64,000 nucleotides of DNA from assembly GCA_022495005.1 (NCBI GenBank), contig JAGYXB010001002.1:2666001-2730000 (forward strand), given 5' to 3'. Both the position numbers and the translations under genes were made by a program. Below are positions 49,508 through 61,245 of this stretch, piece by piece. Within the stretch, counting starts at the first letter, position 1. The number at the start of each line of letters is the position of its first letter. This DNA comes from Rhyacophila brunnea. Lineage: Eukaryota; Arthropoda; Insecta; Trichoptera; Rhyacophilidae. A model generated the notes under the pieces. That model was not told where the DNA came from and searched no databases. It saw only the letters and a program-made list of their open reading frames with translations.

Positions 49508-52500
49508 GTATGTTTGTTTTTATTTTATAAAATATGGTACGCATTATTATATAATACTTCAAACTCAGTTTTTAATCTGTATTTAAAAACATATTTTCAA
49601 TACTTCACTGTAATATAACATGTTTATAGTTAAAACCGAAATATTATAAAGTGATCATCGACATTTTTTTAATTTTTTTTGTGTATGGTGAAAAATTGTA
49701 ATATAATTCTTACCATCTACTGTAACTTTTATTGATGTTAATATTATTAACATAATAATAAATTAAGATGTTCAGAAAATTTAGAAAAAAATCAGTTATT
49801 ATTTTTATCTATTATTCACTTGTATTCGCTCATGATATAATTTAAATATATACATCATTTTACATTAAATATTTTTATAAAGTTTTATAAAATGAATAGG
49901 TAATAAATATCATACCGATTCCAAAAAACATACATTTATAAGTTATAAAATGTATCAATAGATAGGTATATGCGAATATATTATATGATTTTCTTTGAAT
50001 CAGAAAGGATTTGGGTAAAATTAATTAATGTCTGTGAATTACATTAGAGACATTTATTATGTTAATGTTATTATTTAACAATAAAATTATATTTTGTATA
50101 ACTAATATAACGATATTAGATTGACATTACTAAGTTGAAACCGTTCATTCTTCCTGTCATTGTGACATGTTGCGCTGACATATTAAATTAGAAACTGACA
50201 CGCAAATATTTGAAAACAATCAGGGAATATTCAATAAGCTTTAGTAAGGATACATATTATATTATAGATATCAAGCACCTTGAGACATGTTCGAATGAAT
50301 AGAAACAAATGAAATACCTACAAAGAATATTAAGAATCGATCGCTTTTCACCCAGGTACATTGTGTCAAAACTAATTCGTTCATATATATGCGCATCTAT
50401 TACCATTGTTACGCGGTATTAATTGAATTGACATTTTTTTAAATGCTTTACTATATGCATAATCACAATAATTTGAACAAATAACTAGCTTAATTGAAAC
50501 ACGGTTTCTTACATAGAGTATCATTATTATTATTGAGAAACATGCTTATTTTTGTATTCGATAAAGTTTTTATATAAAAAATATCTAATTTATAAAAAAT
50601 GTTACCAATCTTATCAAATATTCATTTTATCAAAAATTTAACAAAGTTATCTAGTCAGTATAAATTTTATTGTAACATAAAATTTTATTACTTATTTCAA
50701 CGCAACAAAAATATATATTAATCTAAAATATTACTGTATTTATAAATAAATAGTTGAAATACCAATAATACATTAAATATAATGATATAATGTTCTAATA
50801 TTAATATCTACTTTACATGACTGATGTACAATATAAAACGAAAACAGAAATCTTTGTCTCCAATAAAATTGTATGTTATGATTATTTTTATGCTACATAA
50901 TTATACTTTAATCAACATATTTACAGTCGTTTATAGAAGGATTATTTTGTTATTTTTTTATTGTGATCAGTAGAATTTTCCATATGGGGCAACTTTTTAA
51001 TATAAATATAAAATTTTACGTAACTGTATTAAAAAAAACGTACCATATTCATATAATATATTAAGTGTGTTACTCATACAGATATTTAAAAATCTAAAAA
51101 TATTTATTTTTATTTTCAACAATGATAGTTATTATTTTGATAAATAGTATGTACAACTTAGTTCATTAATTATGTTTTTCTATGGTTTTTATGTAACTTT
51201 TTGTGAATAGGACAATATATTATTTCGAATTCAAACAATTTGATAAATGCTTCCATTCAACAATAAAAACCAATAGCAAGGCCAAATTACCATTTTTAAA
51301 TATGTAAAATATCTAAATGTTTGGAGGATACTATGAAAATAAGTATTTTTGTATGCAAAACAGCTTTTTAGACACACCAGAGTGAATTTGGTGAAAATTT
51401 CGCGCAATAAATCCAGTTCATCACGATTCCAGTTTTTTCTACAAAATCTGACGCGAATATTTTAGCTTTAGTTATAAGGAAAGCTCGGGATTTTTTTTTA
51501 ATATTCAACGAACCTTTTTAGTGAGGCCACATATGAAAACACTACGAAAGTGATAAGTGACGCCAGCCGTCGGCAACCGAGTTTTAAGACAAGCGAACAC
51601 TTTTTCATATGAAAACATGATGAAATTGCTAAAATTAAGTGTGCTTTGGGCTCGCTTTTATAATTCTATTGAAGTAAAAAAAAAAAACAACTTTAAAACA
51701 AAAACGGTAGGTGGGTATAATAACTTGGTGTCAGTTTGATTAATATTATATTTTATAATAATATTAGATAATATTGTAAAGCACATAAACCTACAATATC
51801 AAAATGAAAAGCTTAGTACTTTCTGTATTATTAAATATCTCTGGGTTTCAGGTAAAATTACTTAAATTATAATTTTATTCACTCACGCTTAAAGATTTAC
51901 TATTTGGAATAATTCCTATTCTCTTTGATTCATATTTTTGTTGATTTTAGTGATATTAATATGTAGCCTTTTCCATTTAGGTTTAGATGTATACTATATA
52001 GTATATAAAACAGTATATATATATTTTTTATATCACTTTATTACGCGTACAAAAACAACTTAAGGGCGGACGTGCTCAGCGTAGGTCAAAATAAAGCTTT
52101 TATTGCATTTTAAAACCATGATCCTGGACATTCCTTAAACGTTGTAGATGATCTATTTATATAATTTTAAAGCCTTGTTATCTTTAATATTTATTTTAAA
52201 CATTTGATGACTGCAAAAAGTATTTTTATTACATAAAATAGTGTTCTTTTAAACCTCTCGCTCTAATGTTTTAGAATATAGTCATATTTCAGTACATGAA
52301 TGTGCAGCGGTGTTAAGATTTTTTACATTTACTAATTTTTAAACGCATGTATAAAACCATCAGTATAATTTATATTGACATTATTATAGTGAAATATTTA
52401 CGATACAAAATTATATTGATAATCTCTGTGATCCCAAATTTGACAAGAATTAGGCATTTTATTATTCAAAAATGGGCAAGATTAACACATTTGAAAATAA

Positions 52501-52575
52501 TTCTAAAGATACTAATTATAAGCTATGTCTTTGACCATTCAAGTGTGATAAAAATTATGGAGTATACACATAAAG
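49508..52575. other. Unassigned AT-rich DNA
   Basis: If the promoter call is right this is intron. Otherwise it is intergenic. No exon-like frame is seen; the longest are 60-81 codons without motifs. Confidence 0.45.
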
Positions 52576-52675
52576 GAGTAAGATTATGTTAATGTGCGTG
52601 TTTGCCTAACCGATTTTTTTTTATTTTTTTTTAAACGGTACATGTTCAAACACGCGCGTTAACGTGATCTTACTT
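52576..52675. repeat. Short foldback repeat
   Basis: The arm 52576-52604 (gagtaagattatgttaatgt and on) is the reverse complement of 52647-52675 with about five mismatches in 29 positions. The loop is T-rich. The arms share GTGTTTG and GTAAGAT. It is a MITE-like hairpin of unknown family. Confidence 0.65.
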
Positions 52676-53468
52676 CCTACTTCAATTTAAGTTTCCTGTT
52701 ACACAAAAAGGATAACGTTACATGCAAATTTTTTATTTTAAATTATTGACATTTAAATTCAACATCAACTTGAATATACATCCGTCATACCTATATACAT
52801 CTTGCTGATAACATTAAGATATAACTCATTCTCCGGTAAAATATAATATTCAATATAAAGGTATTTGACCTTTAACCAATATTGTTTTCGCGGATGGCAC
52901 ATTTTCATTTTTATATGCTACGCTAAATATATTTAAGGGGTTTCGCTATGTTTACTAAAATATAATAGGGTTCCGTGTCTCAAGAAAATTGAGCAACGCA
53001 ACTCTCAGCTAACAGCATCAGTCATGACCATTAAATTACATTACCTATTTTTTATGTAGTATAATATTATTTATATTTAAAACGAGTAAATTGTAGAATG
53101 AAATCGTATTTTTTTTTCTTTCGTATAAAGCATTTTCAACATCCGAATATTTCTTCCTGATTCGTATAAGTGTCAAAATGTTGTAACTGCAAAACGTAGT
53201 TTATTGGTTCAATCAACAAAAACTTTCTTTTTGTTGGCTACAAAGGAATTTCTGAAGGACATTTATAATAATATTAATATATACATTTTCTCTGTATTTT
53301 AGATTTAATAGAGATAAAATCAAAAAAAGCACCTAAAAAACATAATGGCATAAATATTTTTTTATTTATATTTAAAAATTATTAAGTAAGAGTAGTTTTA
53401 AATGGTAATATTTTTAGTTGAAGAAATATTTACTCATGATGACGATGCCAATATAAGATTTTTGGTAC
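52676..53468. other. Unassigned AT-rich DNA
   Basis: No gene or repeat is recognised. Confidence 0.5.
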
Positions 53469-53580
53469 TTTGAAAATACCCGATATACTGGATTATTGGG
53501 TTAATTTAGGTTGGGTTAGGTTAGGTTAGGTTTGGTTAGGTTAACCTTACAAATAATCCAGTATATCGGGTATTTTCAAA
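53469..53580. repeat. Perfect 29-bp inverted repeat enclosing TTAGG-type repeats
   Basis: Arm 53469-53497 and arm 53552-53580 are exact reverse complements over 29 bases, with the core ACCCGATATACTGGATTATT. The 54-base loop holds GGTTGGGTTAGGTTAGGTTA and GGTTTGGTTAGGTTAACC. TTAGG is the canonical telomere repeat of most insects. The perfect arms in otherwise decayed DNA point to a recent or conserved foldback element. No coding is possible at this size. Confidence 0.9.
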
Positions 53581-56099
53581 ATGTGTTTGCCGCTGTATTC
53601 CTCATAACCGAACTGTACCGATTTTTAAATGATATTAGAGTTAATTATTATATTAAAAGTGTAAGAGAGCTAATTTTAACCAAGGCTTGAAAATCCCAAG
53701 TTATGAATAAAATGACATTTAATTTATCAATTTCGCCCATTTTGTACTAGCAGTTTCGCGTAGTTTTATTTACAAAAAATATTTTTATTATTATTTATTT
53801 CAATAAAAAAATACTTCTTTCGATATTTTTATACCTGCCTGAAATAATTTGTTAAATACATTTGATAACCCCAAAGCATTTGAAATCAATGTATAGTTAG
53901 ATGAGTAACGATATTTTTGTTATAATAACTATACATTTTATTATAATAAGTATTACTTTTATCTAAAACTAACAAAACAAAATATACCACACCTATATTT
54001 GTGCTAGGATCAAAATATTTTAACAGCTGATACTATAATTGAATGATGTTGTTAATCATTCAGAAAATATATTATTATTACAGATTTTATAATTTAATTG
54101 ATAATATGAGATTAGTTGCTAATATTCTTTGTAATATTTTGTAATATTTTGATACTAGAGATCACATTTTAAAAAATCCTATACAAGTAAAGTTGTTAGA
54201 TTTTAGTTATGTTGAAAAATTTACCATTTAAATATATCGGCTGTGACAAATTAGATACATTATTTCTAATCAATTACGCCCATATGTCACAGGTTGCTAA
54301 CACACTACTAAGACTTAGGTGGGGTCCTTAAACCCCAGGTAAAGTAACACGATCAGCGAAATGGAGTACCAGAGCAAACAACCACCAGTTTTTTTTATTA
54401 TTGTCTCATATAATCTATAGAAGCCATCACAAGGTGAATTTTGGTAATATAACATGGAGAAAATCAATGTTCCACCATTTTTGTCGTGTAAGTAAATATT
54501 GTGTGTAAGTATTTTTATATTTTTTAGGGGGAATTAATTTGCCTCTCGATTAGTTTGTTTTAGGTCGAATATCAATTCAATGGAATATTATTACTCCGAA
54601 ATATGATCATTATATAATATTCAAAGGACTCTATTTTATTAAAAGTTTTTCATATTATAAATTAGATGACGACTTTATTTACATAACGTATGGAGTCATA
54701 TTCATTTTTTATTAATCAACCAAGTTATATTTTTTAATTTTTAATTGTCGTTATAAAAATGTTATATGAAGAGAAACGTATTACAAATAGTTTTAAATTG
54801 AATCAATTTCATAATGAATATCCGCATATATATATATATATATATGTTTCTAGTATGCCGTAATTAGGAAGGGGCTAATATTATTAATGTTCCGGTCGTT
54901 ATTGTCGAAATATTTGAATTATTTCCCATTTCAACACGTTCTTTGTCACTCCCGATGTGCCTGTTTTTGAACCACAACTATCATACCTCAAACTTATTTG
55001 GTACAGCATTATATAATAAACTTATATTATAATATATAACAATTTGCATCCCGATTTGCCTATTATCTTACAAATAAAAGTATTGCAACTCCTTTTTAGA
55101 GACAAGTGAGGGTCGGGAGACCAAAACTAACTAGTTGAACTATAAAAAAAAATATGCAGCATCAGTGAAGAATTTTATTCCCAATGCGTACAATACATTC
55201 ACGTGATTATGCAAACCCCGGGTATTTATGTGATTTTTTAACTCGTATTACCACTACTATACTACATACTACCACTACATCTACTAACTGCCATTAGGTA
55301 TCTAGATTGCTAGCAGTGTTTAAAAGAAAATAATATTATATATTATAATATATGGTTTTGCTCAGAAGTTTCTATTTCCCTCACTTAATATCGTTATCTA
55401 TCTCGTCTCAGACTCCTAGCTTAAACAAAATTACACGACAAATACTAAATGCTGACTCTTTTTAAAATATATATTCCTTTTACAAACGTTTTTTTTTTCC
55501 TATATAAACATTTACTAGTCAATAATAAAATTTTAATATTACTTAAGCAAATTTATCTTTTTTATGGATAGTATTATCAAGTGTACTAAGAAGATACTGA
55601 GCCAGACGGTCGTTATGAGGAAGATTATTTATTTATGGAGTTAGATTAATTTGAATATTACTTTCTGCTTGTCAACTAGAGTTATTATGTGATAAAGTAT
55701 TATTTTTAGCAGAGTGGACCACGAGGCGAATAATATAATATTTTAGTAGCTTAAATAGTTTAAGTAGTTTATATTATAGCTCTCTTGTAAAGTTTTAAAT
55801 TAATAATCGCACCCTTTTAACCCATAGCTTACGGGCCGCACAAAATTGTGTTTTTGCTAATTACTTTTCAAATGCAAATTAACACGTTAATTACAAAATT
55901 AATTAAAAGGGCCCGTAAGCATTGTGTTTTTAACACTGTCAATAATATAAGTATATTAAAGTATATTATGTATAATATGAAAAGTAGGAATATTTAACTT
56001 TATAAAGAGTTACTGAATAAGAGATATTATAATATGTTTAATTTAAAATAAAAACAAAACGGTAGTAAATATCAAAATGTTTTTTTTTTATTTTCAAGA
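53581..56099. other. Unassigned AT-rich DNA
   Basis: It contains an AT dinucleotide run at 54826-54845 and a short inverted repeat (gcttacgggcc at 55826-55836 against gggcccgtaagc at 55910-55921). No gene is seen. Confidence 0.5.
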
Positions 56100-56870
56100 T
56101 AAATGTATAATATAAATGACCGCTTCCGGATTTTCTTAAAAATTTGATTCAGAAACACATTTTCGGTCACTTTCCCGTATTTATAAATAAGCGCTTATTT
56201 CACCAATGCTACGGACAATGTTGGTGTAATTTCATTGAGTACTTGTGGTGTTTTGTGTTAAACCATTGATTTAGCCACAGAAAAAAGTCCAATGGAGTTG
56301 TATCGCATGATCTTGATGGTTAGTTTCAACGGCATTTTTTGTGATTAAATGGTCACTACAGCTTATTCTCAATAAGTTGATTGTGCGACGATCTGTGTGC
56401 CATGTCGCACAATCTTGTTGGAACCACAATATATCGTCTAGAATAAAATCATCTAATTCATGCCAAAAAAAAACAGTAATCATGTTTCTGTAGTATTTTC
56501 TATTGACAGTAACTGCATTAGCTTCGTTTTCGTTATCGTTTTAAAAAAAAAGGTCCAATTACACCTACAGAGTATAAACTACACCGAATAGCTAATTTTT
56601 GTAGATGTAAAGGTATTTTAAGAATACCATGACGTGTATTTTCATTATTGTTCAAATGCAACAATTGTGTTTATAAAATAAACGAAGTTATTTATGCAAT
56701 AATGAGCTTTATCGCTGAAGATGATTTTTTCGAATTAAATTGTTCTAATAGATTCATTAACGTTGTGATAGATTTTAAAATGTCTTTTACGGTGTACCTA
56801 CAACTGTATATCGTTCCATGATGATTTGCCAAATAATACTGAACAGAAATGTTAATTTTAGTAGGAATCA
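56100..56870 (-). pseudogene. Second Tc1/mariner-superfamily transposase, heavily decayed
   Basis: On the minus strand and in broken frames, the order is EKIIFSDKAHYCINNFVYFI (first catalytic Asp), then NANAVTVNRKYYRNMITVFF, then WHELDDFILDDILWFQQDCA followed by TWHTDRRTINLLRISC. The second catalytic Asp lies in FQQD.AT.HT. A frameshift then hits the region corresponding to LTPLDFFLW, and a C-terminal stretch follows. This order is that of insect Tc1/mariner-superfamily DDE transposases with the WFQQDGATCHTAR motif. It differs from the element at 39612-40910, being a different family on the opposite strand. Inverted ends were not found. The longest intact frame is 70 codons, at 56271-56483. 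Confidence 0.75.
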
Positions 56871-57381
56871 GAAAAAAATGGCAGCTATGACGTTTAAAAA
56901 TCTATAACACTAATTTTATAACCGTTTACTAGATTTTAAAAAAATCAAAAAGGATAATAATTAGCTATCGTATGCTTAACAAATTGCTAAAAAAACATTC
57001 TAGACCTACTTAACTATAATACTTATATCAATATATATGAGTAAAAACTTCATTATTAAACTACAGTGTATTTATATTACATAACCTAAATTTAAAATAC
57101 ATTAATACCATAAATATTGTACCTACCATGAGCTTAGCCATGGCTGCTTCAAGCAAAAGCTTTTCCACCCTTTCAAAATAATATTACATTTTGCCCTGTT
57201 CCCAATGGTGTCAATAATTATTAATGAAGGCATGCGCACGAAAAGCCATGTCAATATTACCGAGGCACAAATATTTCTGTCTTCTTACGACTCTAAAGTA
57301 AAACTATGATATAAAGCCTTCCATAAAAAATTGACGTGACTTACACCGTCTTATGATGTATAAGTTTAGTAACGTTGTATA

Positions 57382-57402
57382 ATTATTTATTTATTTATTT
57401 AG
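57382..57402 (+). repeat. TTTA microsatellite at the 3' end of the jockey-like fragment
   Basis: A run of ttatttatttatttattta lies just downstream, in the minus sense, of the reverse-transcriptase tail at 57469-57975. Such tetranucleotide tails are frequent at the 3' ends of non-LTR insertions. Confidence 0.55.
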
Positions 57403-57468
57403 AAAAAGAATATTACGGCATTACAGCGATTTGCCAACGCGTCATTGTACATAATAAATAAAAATGTC

Positions 57469-57975
57469 TTAATTACAAATAACAACTAATATAACAAGAA
57501 AGTAGAAAAGACAGCATGTGTTTATGTAAATATTAAAGAAACACGATATATACAAATTTAACCTATTTAACACGTCCACAAACATTAAAAATAAATTTAC
57601 CTTTATGTTGCCATCAAATAAGTTAATCGCACGATACACAGCATCATGAAACATAACATTTGTTCTGCGACGAGGTATCATGAAGACCATAGAGTTACGA
57701 GTGATATTGGTGGGAACATGAAAATTAATATTTGCCAGTATATACGGATTATAAATGAACCCACGAAGAAGTAAAAAGAAATGCTTTAAAAGAGCAATCA
57801 CTCTTCGGGTGGACAGGAATTGCATTGATTGCATATTCAGAAGAAAACGAGTTGGAAAATTCATTTTATTTTCATTATCATAAGGAAAAAACCCGTTTGT
57901 TCTTAAGAAGAGAAATCTAAGAAATCTATTGTGGACTCGATTCAACTCAATTGTGTGGACTCCTAGTATCATAAA
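57469..57975 (-). pseudogene. Jockey-like non-LTR retrotransposon, C-terminal end of the reverse transcriptase ORF
   Basis: The minus-strand frame of 167 codons contains IELNRVHNRFLRFLFLRTN, then MQFLSTRRVIALLKHFFLLL, ILANINFHVPTNITRNSMVF and MIPRRRTNVMFHDAVYRAIN, followed by LNRLN. The series IE.VQ.RFLRF, R...L..L..L..G, L..I.F.VP...R....F, and RTN...P..R....N is the conserved C-terminal region of jockey-type reverse transcriptases in many arthropods. The palm and endonuclease are absent (5' truncation). A final stretch rich in Phe, Ile and Cys probably lies beyond the real stop of the family. The open frame is unusually long for a dead copy, so the insertion may be fairly young. Confidence 0.7.
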
Positions 57976-59439
57976 TAATAATTTGTTACTATAGATCTAC
58001 CATCATAAATTGGCATTTCAGCGAGGGCGCTAGTATGACATTGAGAATATTACCATAACTAACAAAAAATGGTAATTTATAATTTTTTATTGGTAGTAGA
58101 TTTCTGTACAAATATTATGCAATCCATAATTCGAGAAACATGTTGTAAAATTAAATGGCATTTGTAACAAATTTATCCTCGATAGACAATTTTAGTTTCA
58201 AATTTGACCGGCTGCCAACTTACGATGGTAGATCTTTAGTAATGTATTATTTACGTAAGCATTTACGTCACCCTTTAACGACCAAGTATCATCAAGTCGT
58301 TTGGCAAGCACAAGGTTACTTTCCCATCTTCTTTGGTCCGTTTTGCGCCGTATGAAACCTGCAGCGTGTAGATAGTTTGTGTAGCAACGCTACAAGGTAA
58401 AGGGGGTTGGTCATGGTGGAATAATTGAGGCTGTGCTACAATGGTATGGTATGTCACGAACTCAAGTGTCTGTAATTCGGTCGTACCAATGTTACCCTAA
58501 TATTCGGTGAAGACATTGATTCGCATATCACTCCGTATCTAGTAAAATGGTTTGTCTCAGAGCCATACGGGACCACGTTATCTGTGCACCATTAGTAATA
58601 CAAATTGGGAGGGCAATAACTATCTTTAATCAAAGCGTTTCGGATATTGATATATTCCACTTACGTGAGGGTGAATTTAGATGGACGTTGTTTTATAAGT
58701 TTTTAAGATAGGGTCTAATCAACCTAGTTTACTCTGTGTGCTTCCATGTACTTTTATTTTTCTTATTGTATTATTATTACTAACATTACCCTGTATTTTT
58801 ATTTGAAAAATTGTTAACACTTACTTTATGTCATATCGTGAACGATTTGAATTTATAATTTGTCATGTTCATTAATTATAATAATATGTAAAATAAATAA
58901 ATTTTAAATATACGCGCCTTGAACAAACATTATTGATGACGATGAATGTGAGGATCAATTAATGTCATTTGTTCAATGCATTCGTATATTATATACTTAT
59001 CTTAATTATCAACCGTGCATATAAAAAAATGGTATGGGGTGGATCCATTTCTAAAAAATATTCGTAATGGAATAATTTAATTAATTAAACTGGTGCCACT
59101 GATTTTTAGTTATATCCCGTGCTTAAGAAAATATTCCTCAAGCTCAGAGCCTCCGTGCTTTAAGGCGATACTTCAGTAAAACGGCAAATAATTTTAACTA
59201 TAGGCGCGACGAAATTTTGAACTCGCTGGCAGTCTGAGAACGAACGTCAAGGTGTCAATACGTCAATTTGATTCGTGATGGCGACGGGGGTATTAATTCT
59301 TAAATCGTGTAAAGATGACTAAAAACGTTACCCATTTACTTTAAAAAGAAAAAAACATGTCAATGAATATATTATTATTGTTACTAATAGAACAATAAAC
59401 AGAACATTAAATGGACACATGTTGGATTTATATGAAAAA
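57976..59439. other. Unassigned DNA
   Basis: A 66-codon frame at 58155-58355 shows no motif. A few less AT-rich patches (58200-58460, 59150-59330) are unassigned. No gene is supported. Confidence 0.4.
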
Positions 59440-59520
59440 ATATATATCGGTCGGCATGCGTCATTTGCACCCGCGACCTGTAATCCGCGCATCGCCTAGC
59501 CACGATCATTTTAGACCATG
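59440..59520 (-). repeat. Possible tRNA-derived SINE head
   Basis: On the minus strand GGCTAGGCGATGCGCGGATT is followed by ACAGGTCGCGGGTGCAAATG. This has the outline of a tRNA anticodon to T-arm region, with a degraded B-box, and runs into an AT-rich body. It differs from the SINE family at 10130-10345. Confidence 0.35.
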
Positions 59521-59774
59521 CCCCAACTGAGGTATAGCTTTAATGCTAGCGATGTACTACTAGTGGGATACTCACCTGATAGTTGCTGTGACTTGTCTCA
59601 GTCACAGAAAATTACTGTTTATGAGCGGGCTAATGATATTTGTTAATAAAACTGTGAGTTTCCGTTTGTGTTATCCACACCCCGCTAACCTGTTTTTTCA
59701 AATAGCGTCTTATAAATATAACCGAATTTGTAATCAACATTCCGATCAATACTATTTTCTGAATATATATACGA

Positions 59775-60292
59775 CAGTGGCGAAGAGTAAAGAAAGGTTG
59801 ATAAGATTCGACATAATTTGTGTACACTTAACTTTTTCAACCGAACGTATTTGTTTTTATTCAACTAAGACTACAATATGTACATTTATTAGTGTTTATT
59901 AGTTTTTAAAATTCAATAAAATCCTGCCTTACCCAAGTCATAGTTGATAATAGTAAAAAAATATTCGTTTATCTATAAAACATCTAAAAATATCTGATTA
60001 AACCGTACATCATATTGTTAAATATTTTATAGACGGAAGAATATTTTTTATTGATTATGATTTGGTTAGGCAGTGTGTGCACAATTTTTGTCGGATCACC
60101 TATAATAGCACACCTAAACTATTATGGTTGGGTTTAGGCAGGGTTTAATTGAATTTTAAAAACATACTAACATCATCTGCAATAGTATGTACCTACTATT
60201 AGTTCAAAGAAAACAAATAAATCTGACTGACAAAGTTTAGTGTGCATTATTTATGTCGAATCTTAACAACCTACTTCCACTCCTCGCCTCTG
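59775..60292. mobile_element. hAT-type MITE, copy 2 (most complete)
   Basis: The left end is CAGTGGCGAAGAG at 59775. The right end, read inversely, is CAGAGGCGAGGAG from 60292. The inverted arms remain alignable for about 200 bases, with matching blocks AAGATTCGACATAA, TATTTGTTTT and TTTTTAAAATTCAAT. Octamers atatacga (59767-59774) and atacacga (60293-60300) are 7 of 8 identical, an 8-bp target duplication typical of hAT. At 518 bp with no transposase it is non-autonomous. Confidence 0.88.
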
Positions 60293-61245
60293 ATACACGA
60301 TATAAAAGTGCATACAATTGATTATGACAAATAAAAAAATGGAAAAAGTTTTGGTGATCAAATAAATATTTATATCTGTTTTAAAACATTAAGGGAAGAT
60401 TTCCTATTCAAATAATCTACTACTTATAAACAGTAAGGAATAATATAATTATAACTGTATACAAAACAAGCAGACCAACGAAGGTCAACTAGAGGTATGT
60501 TAGTAAAATTAGGGGGTTTTTTTTTCCAGAAATACTATTCTCAAAGTTTTGTTGTTAGCCATTTCGGGCAACATGGCCGAGACCCCATCTTATATTATTT
60601 GATCAAACTTTACCACGTCCGTAAAAATATACAAACACTTAATGTCTTCTAACTTTCCGGGTAAACAAGAGTAAAAACAGAACTTTTGCTGGTTTTTGTA
60701 CCCTTAAATCTTCAAGTCCTTTTCAGAAAGTAGCCCATAAAGAATCTTATGCAGGAACCCTAATAATTTACTACGGATACTTTCTTATAACCTCGTGACG
60801 TTTAGGAAGGTTTTCCCCTTATTTATATATATATTATAATTAAAGCAGTTTCACTGTAATATTTTAAGTTTAAGTTACATAATTTTTCCTTTGGGTATAA
60901 TTAAGTTAAAAATATATAATATATTTTATAAAAAAAAAACACTAAATAAAATTCTATACATAATTATAATAATGTATACAATTATCATAATATTATAAAA
61001 TAGACATCAGTGGCGAAGGATGGAGGTAGTCTGTTTAGATCCGACATAAACGGTGCAAACTAAACTTTGCCAGTCGGACGTAGGTATTTGTTTTTATTCA
61101 ACTAAGACTACAACAATGTGTAGATAGTGTTAGTTAGTTTTTTTTAATTCAATTACTCTGCCCGATACAAGCCGTAATAGATAATAGTCAAAAATATTCG
61201 TATTAATTAAATAATTTTAGGTATTTTATAGATAGAAGAATATTT

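Noticed and set aside
58155..58457. Overlapping 66- and 60-codon frames with a loosely retrotransposon-like tail
   Set aside because: The resemblance to the 47171-47345 fragment rests on a few residues and is not enough to call.
59588..59902. 104-codon plus-strand frame
   Set aside because: It runs through the left arm of hAT MITE copy 2, a non-coding inverted repeat.
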